DNA from: Dioscorea cayenensis subsp. rotundata
Taxonomy: Eukaryota; Streptophyta; Magnoliopsida; Dioscoreales; Dioscoreaceae
Length of the DNA stretch: 64,000 bases
Direction: 5' to 3'
NCBI RefSeq assembly: GCF_009730915.1
Contig: NC_052476.1
Span: 20,999,257-21,063,256, forward strand
A model generated the notes under the pieces. That model saw only the letters and a list, made by a program, of their open reading frames with translations. It was not told where the DNA came from and searched no databases. Positions 45,807 to 55,960 of the stretch are shown here, one piece after another. The position numbers and the translations under genes were made by a program. Within the stretch, counting starts at the first letter, position 1. Every line of letters begins with the position of its first letter.

Positions 45807-46627
45807 GGCGAGGTGGAAGCTTCGGGAAAGAAGAGCAAGAGGGAGGGAGAGAATGATTTGAAATTTTGAATTCTCAGGAACACTCGTAATATAGGCAGCC
45901 AAAAAAATGGGGGAGAGAACTATCCAAGTGGCATCGGGAAAATCCTGTTACACCGTTAGATGAATCTAACGGTTGATGGGTAATTAAAATATTTATGAAC
46001 AGTATAAGTGTTTGTAATTTTTTCAAATTGTGTTTTTTTTTATGGTCTTGCGAAATTGTGTTTTTTTATGGCTGCTTAATTTGATGAGAGGCATGGAGCG
46101 GGTGTATAAAACTGCTTCTTTGGCTCACCATAATAGTTGGGTAATTTCATATTTCCAGCTACAAATATCATGACATGTAGGTATTTATTACATCTATATT
46201 ATTGTTGTTGTTCAATGGCTTGTGTTATGTTATGTTTTTGTTAATGAGGAAAATAAAAAAATTCTCTGACATTTTTGTTGGCTCTAACCATGAAAGTCAT
46301 GCACTGAAGTTGTTCTTTGAAAATCATTCTAGAATTACACTTGCATTCTTTGATATGATAATTGAAAATTCAAATGAATGCTAGCTAGTTGACGGTATGT
46401 TGCATCATATATGTCAATAATATTAGTCAAGTACTTATATTAGACTATTTTTAGCATGTATGTTAATATATTGTCACATGGATTAGCTAACATAGGTTAG
46501 AATCCTCTGCTGTAATTTCAATAAATTCTCAATTCTCGAATGTGGGCTAAAAAAGCCCTTTAATATGAGAGAATTCATCTTCATTTTTTCTATCAGCTTG
46601 CATCTGATGAGTCTTAAATTACTGCAG
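45807..46627. other. Intergenic upstream of the small gene
   Basis: Holds the leader and probable promoter of the minus-strand small gene (CCTATATTACGAG near 45890) and then AT-rich sequence with no gene. Just before 46628, TTACTGCAG is the splice acceptor of the importin-alpha fragment; its earlier exons are missing. Confidence 0.5.
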
Positions 46628-47510
46628 TTTATCATCAATCAGAATGCACTTCCGTGTCTTCTAAACCTTCTGACGCACAATCATAAGAAAAGCATCAAGA
46701 AGGAAGCTTGCTGGACTATTTCAAACATCACAGCTGGAAATAAGGAGCAAATACAGGTACCCTATATAATCATTCTTTTGACCAATGTTTATAGTTTGTA
46801 CCTATAATGCCAACTTTTTTAAGATGACCGTCAAGTTGAGTTTTCACATAGTTCATAGTCCAAATTAGGCACTTAGAAGTTTTTTACCACCATGAAATAG
46901 TGCGATGAAAACACTGGAAGCTTATATTTTTCTAATTTTGAGAGTTAATCTTATTGCTGTTGGCAAATACTTCAGATTACCTTTGATATTTATTGCTTTC
47001 AAACATGATCCCCTGTAGATAGGCGTCGATCATCTTTGGTGTCAACTTTGTATCTCTGATTCTGCTTGATAACTATACTCTTCCATCTTTCTGTCAGGCT
47101 GTAATTACTGCTGATATCATTGGTCCATTAGTACATCTTCTCCAAACTGCTGAGTTTGACATCAAGAAAGAGGCTGCCTGGGCCATCTCAAATGCTACTT
47201 CAGGTGGCACCCATGATCAAATAAAGTAATGTTGAATGCGCATCACGTTTATTCTACCATTAAGAATTGTATTTAAGCCCAAATTTAGCCTATAAGCTGT
47301 ATTCAAGTCTAAGGCCTTTTCATTAACATGGTTTATCATGGCAGGTTTTTAGTCAGTCAGGGTTGCATCAAGCCCTTGTGTGATCTCCTAGTGTGCCCAG
47401 ACCCGAGAATTGTCACAGTTTGCTTGGAAGGGCTGGAAAACATCCTGAAGGTTGGTGAAGCTGAGAAGAATGCAGGCACCACTGGAGGCGTGAATCTCTA
47501 TGCTGCTTGA
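46628..47510 (+). pseudogene. Importin subunit alpha, fragment (late ARM repeats)
   Basis: Three exons with normal GT-AG introns: 46628-46756 ([20 protein letters not shown], then [20 protein letters not shown]), 47098-47225 ([20 protein letters not shown], then [19 protein letters not shown]) and 47345-47510 ([20 protein letters not shown], then [14 protein letters not shown]). These are the last ARM repeats of the nuclear import adaptor, which binds classical nuclear localisation signals. The N-terminal importin-beta binding domain and first ARM repeats are absent. The frame stops at GGVNLYAA, before the acidic C-terminus the family normally has. The introns are kept, so this is a DNA-level fragment, not a retrocopy. 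Confidence 0.85.
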
Positions 47511-47749
47511 TATAGGCAAATTACATTTTACAGTTAAGATTATTCTATGAATTTTGTGGAAATCCCAATTAATGAAAACTTATGAAATTATTCAATTACT
47601 CAATATCATATAGGACATATATAGATTTCTCTGACTTTATATTGATATCTGTTAACTGGCCATGATAAATGCATGACTATCCTGCAGCAGCAATTCTATT
47701 AGAGGATATTTTTTTCTGATTACGCTTGTTGGTTGCCGCTTTTGTTTAG

Positions 47750-50700
47750 GCTTTTTCAACTCATGGACTGGGCACACATTATATCCATCAAGCCATGCAA
47801 GTGTGCTCCCACCAGATATATATCTCCTGAGTATCCAGGGAATGCTTGTCTGCTTGGAAATTTACTAGAAGCTGCCAGTGATGCTTTGCCTTTGCTGAGG
47901 TGTGACTTCCATGAGGTGTGGATGTCTTTTGTTACATCAAGAACCTTGATCACTATCTGTTAATATTGCTTCTTCTTTCTTGTTTTTGTGGCCTGGGTTA
48001 ACTTCTCTTTGATAGTTGTTTCTTTGTGTGAATCAGGCAATGGATTTTTTGGCTGTCAACTTTTCTGTTGGAGGCACTTCCAGCAGCTTCAAGGTTATCA
48101 GCTAGAGAAAGTAAGATAAGCATGCTTTTGGCATGCATTAAGTGTTACTTGATATATATATATATATGTGTTTTCTTAAGTTGATCCTTCATCTCATCAT
48201 CGCATTCTAATCATTGGGCTTTGAGATATCTCTAACTTTTTAAATTTGCTTGTGTTTGTCAAATGTCTCTGATTGATCAGAATCAAATGAAAATGGCATG
48301 GTTCTGGATGAAGAATCCATAAGAACACTTGTGTCAGACTTAGGGAAGCAGATATCAAATGCAGTAGATTCACGTCTTCTTCAGCACTTGGGATGCCATT
48401 CCAAATAATTTTCTTTCTGAGGTGTACTCCTATTTTACCATGCTTTACTTTTCTGGTGTGATATGAAAATTGTACATTAATTTCTCAACAGGTCAATGTT
48501 TTGTTCAGAGATACTTCACTCATTAATTCTTTAGAAAAAGATGTACCATTATCTGATAGAGAGGTTGAAGACACTGGTGCAATATGTGCTTTCCTTCATG
48601 TTATTTTCAACACACTGCCAATTCCAATTGAACGCATCATGACGGGATTAGCTTATAGGACTGAAATTGTTCGTGTACTTTGGCGATTTATAAAACTCAG
48701 CCATGAGAATCATATGGATGGCCATCTTCATCAAAGTTCACAGGATATTTATCTGGAGATGCTCCTGGTTGGCTTTTGCCTTCAGCTGTTTTCTGTCCTG
48801 TGTACAAGTAAGATAATTTGCTTCGTGGTTTTTACTATCTAATTAGAATGGTCATTTGTTTGTTTAACCTTGTTTTAGCTACTAAGTGTCCTTTTTATTG
48901 GTGTGTCATCTGTCAGTCACCACTAAAAACTGAATATTACCCTAGTTTACTTTTACCACACTCTTGGTGATTCATCAGTAGATAATGAAGAATTCTATGA
49001 GCAGGAGAAACCACTCTCTCTTAAAGATATCAGGTTTCTAATTACCATTTTAAAGCAGGTAACTTCTTGTGAATGTATAGTAATATTTCTGGATTATATT
49101 TGCAAATAGTAAATTGCCACCTTTCTACTTTAAATATTAAAATGAGCTTCAGGCCCTATGGCAACTCCTATGGACAATACCTTCAAATCTGCCGGCCCTC
49201 ACAGAAGTCTCTGGTTGCCGGTTGGACTCTCTGACCAGAAGAAGCTTCTCATGGAATTTATAAGATATAGGGTTGGAATTGTGATATCTGAACTGCTGAG
49301 CCAGGTGAGTGAAGCTATGAAGTTTAATTCCTTTTATTAATCTTTGCAAATTGTCATCAGACTTTGATGACCATTTTATTCTGCACATTTGTTTGTTCAC
49401 TGAACACTGCCTACTTGATTAAACTGGTGGTTTTATTATATATGCATTCCTGCAGGTAATAACTGATTCTTCATCCTCATGGACATATCTGATTTCATTG
49501 AGTCTGTTAATGCCATATTGAATTCTTGTACACCACAATTAATAGTTCAGCCAACTTTTTGGGGAAACCAACCAAGGTTTGGTCATGGCCAAGTAGAAAT
49601 GGACCCTAGCTGTGGGTACTTAGCAAAAAGAGAGCCCTTTTTAGTTCAAAATGAATGAGAACAAAGAAATAAATAACAAATCTGGATTTTTGGATTTTTT
49701 ATCATGCAATTGACCATAAAATTAGTTCCATTTGGCTTAGTCAAAGATTAGATAGTGGTGTTAAATGATAAGGTTCAGTTTTGACGAGACAATGAGTTAT
49801 AATGGAATGATCTGCTGTCCACCATCTGCCATGAAACAATTTCTTTGTGATCATGGCTGCATTTTGCTCTCCCTCTTTTCCAATACTTAACAATAAATCT
49901 TCCTCACTTCTTTCTGCTTCTAATTTTTTCATTAAAAGTGAAACCTTTGAAATTGGACATCAAAAGTCAATGTAATCTTAAATTTTGGTTGAAGGAGTAA
50001 TCATCTAACGTAATCATGAGTTTCGGTTCTACAAATGATGCTTACCATCCAAATTCATTGCACTACTGCAGCTGCAAGACTGGAACAATATATAGAAGGG
50101 CATTCACATCCTCGGTTGTCTTTCAGTCCCAGGAAGCAAGTAGTGAAAATTTCATTTCTCAGGTGAATTTCTTCACTGATCATTTTGTTGCTATACATAA
50201 ATGTTGTTGATATAAATTTTCTTTTCTTTCCAGGCATTACTTGGAAATAGTAAAGCATCTGAAATTTTAAAACAAGCTCCTTTTCTTGTGCCATTCACAA
50301 GCCAGGTTAGAATATTCACTGTGAGTATATATTTTCATCTCAGACTGGGCTCAAAAGTTGTTTCTTGATTCCACTTAGAATCTGCCTTGTTACTTCTCAC
50401 CTAATTTTAACTGAAGAAATATCTTATTTAGAGCTCACTAGTATTTTTCTGTGCCAGCAATTTAATTAATCTTTATTATTTCTTTAAGCAGTCGCAACTA
50501 GCAGCTTCTAAGGAAAGAAATGGAGCTGGACTTCATCCTGGCTTAGGCAGATCTCGTTTTAAAATAAGAAGGGACCGAATTCTTGAAGATGCATTTAGTC
50601 AACTGAGTGCTTTTTGTCTGAGGAAGATCTTCGAGGATTGGTATGTTGCTATAATGGTTAGCATCTTCTTGCATGTGAAGGTTTCACAGAACACAGCTAG

Positions 50701-51139
50701 CATCTATATATGAAAATAGTTCTTAATTAGTTTTGAAGTTGAAGAAGTTACATGATCTCACTCAATTTGATATCTTAGATTCTGAGTGTCTTTTGTCAAT
50801 GAATTGATGGTGGTGGGATTTTCAAAGATTTTATATATGGAGAACATGCATTACTCATGTAGCATGCATTTGACGTCCAGTATATATGGCCTATTTAAGG
50901 TTTCATATATTCTTCCTGCATTATATATATTGCCCTTTTTCAATTGTTTACTAGGCACTTGTGCATTCAATTTTAACTTATTGGTCTTTTAGTTTTGTCT
51001 TTTCTGTGCAATTGTACTTCTGATCATCATTCTCCCTTTTGGAAACTTCTGATCACTACTATATCCAAATCCTGGCTCAGGATTGATTCATGAACAGCAT
51101 CTCCAATTTTTCCATTTTCTTGGAAGTCTCTTGGGAAAG
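47750..51139 (+). pseudogene. UPL7-like HECT E3 ubiquitin ligase, decayed and truncated
   Basis: Exon-like blocks in UPL7 order: 47750-47915 (RYISPEYPGNACLLGNLLEA), 48037-48110 (LLEALP, AASRLSARE in a shifted frame), 48281-48393 (LVSDLGKQISNAVDSRLLQ), 48492-48807 (GAICAFLHVIFNTLPIPIER, IMTGLAYRTEIVRVLW), 48979-49058 (NEEFYEQEKPLSLKDIRFLI), 49153-49304 (ALWQLLW, LLMEFIRYRVGIVISELLSQ), 50234-50305 (ASEILKQAPFLVPFTSQ), 50492-50640 (FKIRRDRILEDAFSQLSA), 50777-50899 (start of the HECT domain) and 51043-51139 (GSGLIHEQHLQFFHFLGSLL). At least five blocks contain frame changes. The N-terminus and the rest of HECT, with its catalytic Cys, are missing. Splice sites are mostly kept. The assignment rests on remembered family sequence and block order. 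Confidence 0.75.
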
Positions 51140-51263
51140 GTAATATTATCTCATTCTTTGTGTGTTCCTGTTAAGTAAATACAAATCTGAAAACCTAATG
51201 CTGTACATATAAAATCTTAGTCATGTTTGATTTATATTTGCTAGCTACTCCATTTTATGTGCG
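51140..51263 (+). other. UPL7 intron piece shared with the array units
   Basis: From the donor (GGGAAAGGTAAT) to CCATTTTATGTG this intron sequence is found in every array unit (AATACAAATCTGAAAACCTA, TTTGATTTATATTTGCTA). Similarity stops where the array switches to the minisatellite, at TGTGTGTG. That marks one breakpoint of the segment captured by the unit. Confidence 0.75.
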
Positions 51264-52390
51264 TGCGTGTATATATATTTATATATAGTTCCATGATCAT
51301 TGGATTGTATTCACTTTTGCTTTTGTTCTTCTTGTCTGTGGATTAATGTAGCTAAGTATATATATTTAAATATATTTTGCTTACATCTTGTTTGATTAGC
51401 ATATATTTTTGCTTATGTAATTGCCATTACCTTGTTTGATTTTTTGTTACTACTGTTGATGTTTTATGCAAGTCTTTTCAAATTTTCAGGCGACAGAACT
51501 TGCAAAACAAACACAACAATAAGACAACAAAATTAAAAAACATAATTGGAAAGAACTTGCAAAACAAACACAACAATAAGACGACAAAATAAAAAGACAA
51601 AAGCGGAAAGACAACATGACACTAGCTACACCAGCGGTGTGAAAGTCCACAAACAACAACAAAGAAACGAACAAAAGGATAAAAAGCACAAAACAAGCGA
51701 AAGACTCCCAGCCCAAGCCTGAGAAGACGAAGAACACCAAAAGCAGCAAGTAAAACACAATTGAACCAAAATCCACGAAACAAAATCAATGAAAACTACC
51801 AAATAGCAGAGAATTCTAAAGCCTAAAACTAAACAAACACTCCATTGATCGGAAAAACTCAACAAAGCTTTAGATCGAAACAAAGAATCGGTGTTCAATT
51901 CCAATGGAAAAGCCAATCAGGAACACGCACCTCAGCCGGTGCGAAGGAGACGAAAGCAACGACGAAGAGCTCCAAAATGAGAACACTTGATATATAATTA
52001 TATATATGACCCAGGTTTGGATGTGTTCAATCGCCGAGTAAGCTTACCGCTGAAAAAATAGCGGGAGCGCCACGTGTCATAATCCTGGAACTAAAGTTTG
52101 GTACTCGTTTAGTGACTCACGCATGTGATTGGATGGTTTAAGTGGGTGTAGGTCCCACAACAGGTTCGGATGATGGTTTTCCTCTCAGATCCGATATACA
52201 ACCAATCCGAATCCAATTAGTTTGAACGGATTCGGATGCGGGTTGGGCATTCCTCTCGGATCCGACTGCATAGCGGGTCTCAGTTTCGGATCTAATCCGA
52301 GATCTAGTGCATCTCAACCGCATATCTAGATTACGGAGCGATCCCGAGGTACTTCAACGGTCACGATTTGATAAAAGGACAAGCTCACAA
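51264..52390. other. Intergenic with a 56-bp tandem duplication and an unclassified AC-rich block
   Basis: GAACTTGCAAAACAAACACA starts at about 51497 and again at about 51553, a 56-bp direct duplication. It opens an AC-rich block running to about 51985 that reads on the minus strand as a T-rich leader (TTCTCAGGCTTGGGCTGGGA). This could be an old non-coding transposon or UTR; I cannot classify it. From 52140 to 52390 GC content rises and the promoter of the next gene should begin. Confidence 0.35.
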
Positions 52391-54248
52391 CGCTTACTCG
52401 TGCCCCTTTCTCTCACTCTCCATCTTCTCTCTTGTTTGGCCCTGGAGAAAATTTAGGGTTTCGGCTTGGCATCCAAGCTCGAGGTATTGCTCTTGATCCC
52501 GTGTTGTGAATGATTTTTCTGATGATTTTATTGAATTTATGTGCTAAATCTGAGATTTTGAACCTTGGAGACATGGTGCTTTGTGGATTTACTGCTTTTT
52601 TTATGGGGAATTTTAGATTTGATTTCAAATCTTAAGGCATAATCTTGTAGACGTTGCTTGTATCTTGAATATATGGAATTTTGTTGATGTTATTGTTCTG
52701 ATGCAAATTCTTCAAGGTTTTCATTGATTGTAGTTGTTTGATGTGTTTGTGACTCTCCTTATTTCTCTTGCTTATTAATTTTGTTTATTTTTATCATTTT
52801 CTTTGATCTTTTAGTTATAGTTTGGAAATTCTTCATGGGTGTGTTTGGATTCATGGAACTATGGGAGAAGCCTGGATGAAATCCCTTTTCTTTGGCTTAA
52901 CTTGTGTGTGTTTATATGAAATCTTTGTGATCTTGAAATTTGAATTCTTTTTTTTTTTCCTGCTTTATGCTTCAGGTTTTTTTTTCAAAGATTTTTTGGT
53001 TAATGAGCAAATGAAGATTTCCCTGGCCTTCAATTTAATTGCAGGAGTTTTATTCGGTTGGAATTTGGAACATGTGAAATTTTGCTTCATTGTGGCCTCT
53101 TGAATACTAAATGGCCTGCATTTACTGGAACTTTTTTGTTTCAGTGAGCTTTTTTAAGATGGAATTTAATTGGATACTTAACTCCAACTTCCCTTTTGAT
53201 TATCGCAATGGCTTTCAAAATTTTGTCGTGTCTTTCTCGAACTAATCTCATAGCCTCAATTTATCGTTTGGTTTTTTCCGGCCCGCTTGACTTGAGTTCT
53301 AGTTTAAATAGCTGACTTCAGGCTTAAAGTCTATTATGCTTATGCACTGTATCAAAGTGAAAGGAAATTTGTTTTTAAAGTGTAGTTATCATTTTGTAGG
53401 GCAGTTAAGCTGCCCTCATTTAAGGCATGTCGAACAACAATGACGCTGCTGCTGACCGAATCAAGGCAGCAGCTCTATCAGCTACTAAAGGTCTGAGTAG
53501 AGCTCAAGCCGAGAGGGCAGCTGCGGCAGCCGCACGTAATGTGAATGCTTATGGACAAAAGGAAGAAGGGCCAAGCAGATGGCAGGAGCGGAAGGAAGCC
53601 AAGCGCCAGATGTATCTGATGAGCACGGAGAAAGCTGTAAAATTGGGGGAGAGGAAAGATTTGAAAGTTTCTGGTGGTTCCACCACGGCATCGTATGCTC
53701 AGTGTCAGAAGTGTTTTCAGGCTGGTCATTGGACATACGAGTGTAAGAACGAACGGGTCTACATGCCTCGTCCCTCTCGATCACAGCTCCTGAAGAATCC
53801 CAAGCTGAAGTCTACCATCCAAGTTTCTTTCGAGGGCAATCCGGACTATGAAAAGGAACAAACCCGGGAGAAGGAAGACAAGAAGGTGAGGAGCAAGAAT
53901 GAAGACAAAGGTAATAAGAGTCGGAGAAGGAGCAAGAGGAAGCATCGGTCATCAGATACAGAGTCGGAAGAAGATTCCAGTGAAGCTTCGGTTTTTGAGA
54001 CAGACAGCAAGTCCTCAGTGACTGGTTCTGATGATTCTTCTGCTGAGAGTAGTTCAAGCTATAGTTCTTCGGACTCGGAGGAGCGACGGAGGAGGAGGAG
54101 GAAGCACAAGAAGAGAAGGCACCATCGGAGGTATAGCTCATCATCTGATTCTTCTGAATCAGAGTCGGCTTCTGATAGTGATACCGATGATAAGAACAGC
54201 AGGAGAAAGAGCAAGAGCAAGAGCAAGAGGCACAACCGAAAGCACTAA
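52391..54248 (+). CDS. ZCCHC10-like zinc-knuckle protein with SR-rich tail
   Basis: The coding sequence is one exon, 53427-54248, of 273 residues. A 5' leader exon appears to end at 52483 (GCTCGAG/GTATTG), followed by a ~0.9-kb leader intron with acceptor TTTTGTAG at 53399. The N-terminus is Ala-rich and helical (AQAERAAAAAARNVNAYGQK). A single CCHC zinc knuckle is C93-x2-C96-x4-H101-x4-C106 (CQKCFQAGHWTYEC), followed by RPSRSQLLKNPKLK. The C-terminal ~130 residues are charged and Ser-rich (SRRRSKRKHRSS, SYSSSDSEERRRRRR), like SR-type nuclear proteins. The family has been linked to RNA binding; a nuclear role is inferred from the basic/Ser tail. The frame is intact. Confidence 0.8.
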
Positions 54249-55960
54249 AATGAATGATATGTGTCTTTTTCTTTCTATTTGTAAGCTGTATCTGTAGGAT
54301 TAGTCTGTGTTCTACTTCTTTTCTGGATGTGTTGATTTAGCATTGCAGTGTTTGTTTAGAAGCTCTGAATTCTGGATTGATTTCTGTCTCTCAAATGCTT
54401 ATATGAAAATTATGTCATGACTGTGAGGCTTTGGTTTTCCTATTTATATAATTTCAAGCATTTCACTTTAGTGTTATTTTTTGAAGTTAAAAACATTGAT
54501 CAAGTTTGAGTTGTATATTTATTTACTTCAGTAATCAGTGTTTGTAAACTTATATACATGCAATTGTTTAATACCGGACTTCCAAATGGTGCGAGTGCCA
54601 CACTGAAGAAAGCTCTGCCTCATCTCTTTGTGGACTACTTGTGTGTTGCTTGGTTATTTGTTTATGTTATTATCTCTCTGTGCTATTCATTTCACTAGTT
54701 GTACTTCTTTCTTCTCTGTATCTTTGTCACTTCTTTGTGATTTGGTATTTTTTTTTTAAATTTAATTTATGCTGTTTATTTCTGTTTTTCAAAAATACTT
54801 GTACAATATATATATATATATATATTATAATTTCTATAATAGGAGAGGTGGACCGGATGGTATTTAATTCATGTCTTAGGGTTCGTTTGATTCGTTAAAG
54901 AGAACAGCACAAGCAGTACAGTACAAACAGTTAAAGTACAACACATGTGCTTGTATTGTTCTATGTTTGTGTTTGATTTGCATAGTATATTTAACAAAAT
55001 AGTAAATTACGATAATACCTTTTTATTATTCTATATTTATTTTATAATAAAAAATATACAATAATATTTTATGAAAATCTTACTAAATTTTACAACACCC
55101 AACAACATAGCAACAAATTAAATAGGGACAATTTTGTCATAAGTTATCCTGTACTTCGCAAAAAATTTTGTACCGTGATTTTAACAGTACAAAAAAATTA
55201 AAAAGTTGTGCTGTACCAACTTGGTAGTTTGTGTTGTACTCCTGTTTCATTTGTAAATCAAACGCATAATAATAGAAATTATCCTGTACTGTTCCTTAAA
55301 ATCTTGTGTATCAAATGGACCTTTAAATAAGAGAAGAGTGTTTGTCTACAGAGTTTTTTTGGAATCCTCTTTTGATGCGAGACTCGTCTCTTTTTAATTT
55401 CGGGTTGAGGAGGCCTTCATCCCAAATTCCAATTTAATTCTATATATTTATCTCCGTGAGAGGGCATATTCAAGGCAATAATTCATTTATTCATATTTTT
55501 TTACAGACTTATTCAAAACAATAATTCACACATAATAGAGATGCTAACATGTACTTATTGTTTTTTTTATAAAAACCACACACACAATGGGTAATTCAAA
55601 ATGTAAAGAGCTGAGAGAGAACAGTGAAGGGACTCACCCGGTAATTAAACCAAAACAAAACCAATTCAATGGTTTTAATGCAATAAATGACAATAAATAC
55701 CAGAATTTCACAATGCTTTGAATAAAGTGTCCAGCAATTAAAGTGAAGAAGAAGACCCCACCAAAACAAAGACTTTACCAGAATACATTTATAATGTATT
55801 TATTTCTCTCTAAATACACATACCAAGAACTCTAGACCAATCCAAACAACAACACTTTCATCATCAGCATCAGCAGCAGCAGCAGCAGCAGCAGCAAAAT
55901 CACCACCAAAAGAAGGAAGAAAGAGAAGGAAATTAGAATAAAAGCATCAGCAGCCAACCA
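54249..55960. other. Intergenic with a probable MITE at 54876-55326
   Basis: Begins with the 3' UTR of the zinc-knuckle gene and a (TA)n microsatellite at about 54807-54826. Positions 54876-55326 look like an inverted-repeat element: TTAGGGTTCGTTTGATTCG at the left, TTAAAGGTCCATTTGATAC as the reverse complement of the right end, and ACAGTAC motifs in both arms. From about 55800 the RPB9 promoter and leader begin, with an (AGC)n run at 55867-55895. Confidence 0.5.
55867..55895 (+). repeat. AGC trinucleotide microsatellite in the RPB9 leader
   Basis: CATCAGCATC followed by about nine AGC units, about 70 bp upstream of the RPB9 ATG and so probably within its 5' UTR. It is a likely length-polymorphic site. 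Confidence 0.8.

Noticed and set aside
46628-47510. Importin-alpha fragment as a retrocopy
   Set aside because: Both introns with normal splice sites are kept, so it did not come through mRNA.
46628-51139. Helitron carrying the gene fragments
   Set aside because: I could not find a convincing 5' TC / 3' hairpin-CTRR pair in the flanks by eye; kept only as a hypothesis to test.
51486-51985. Two overlapping 96-codon minus-strand frames
   Set aside because: Phe/Leu/Ser/Cys-rich translations of T-rich DNA, with a 56-bp duplication at one end; no protein family is recognisable.
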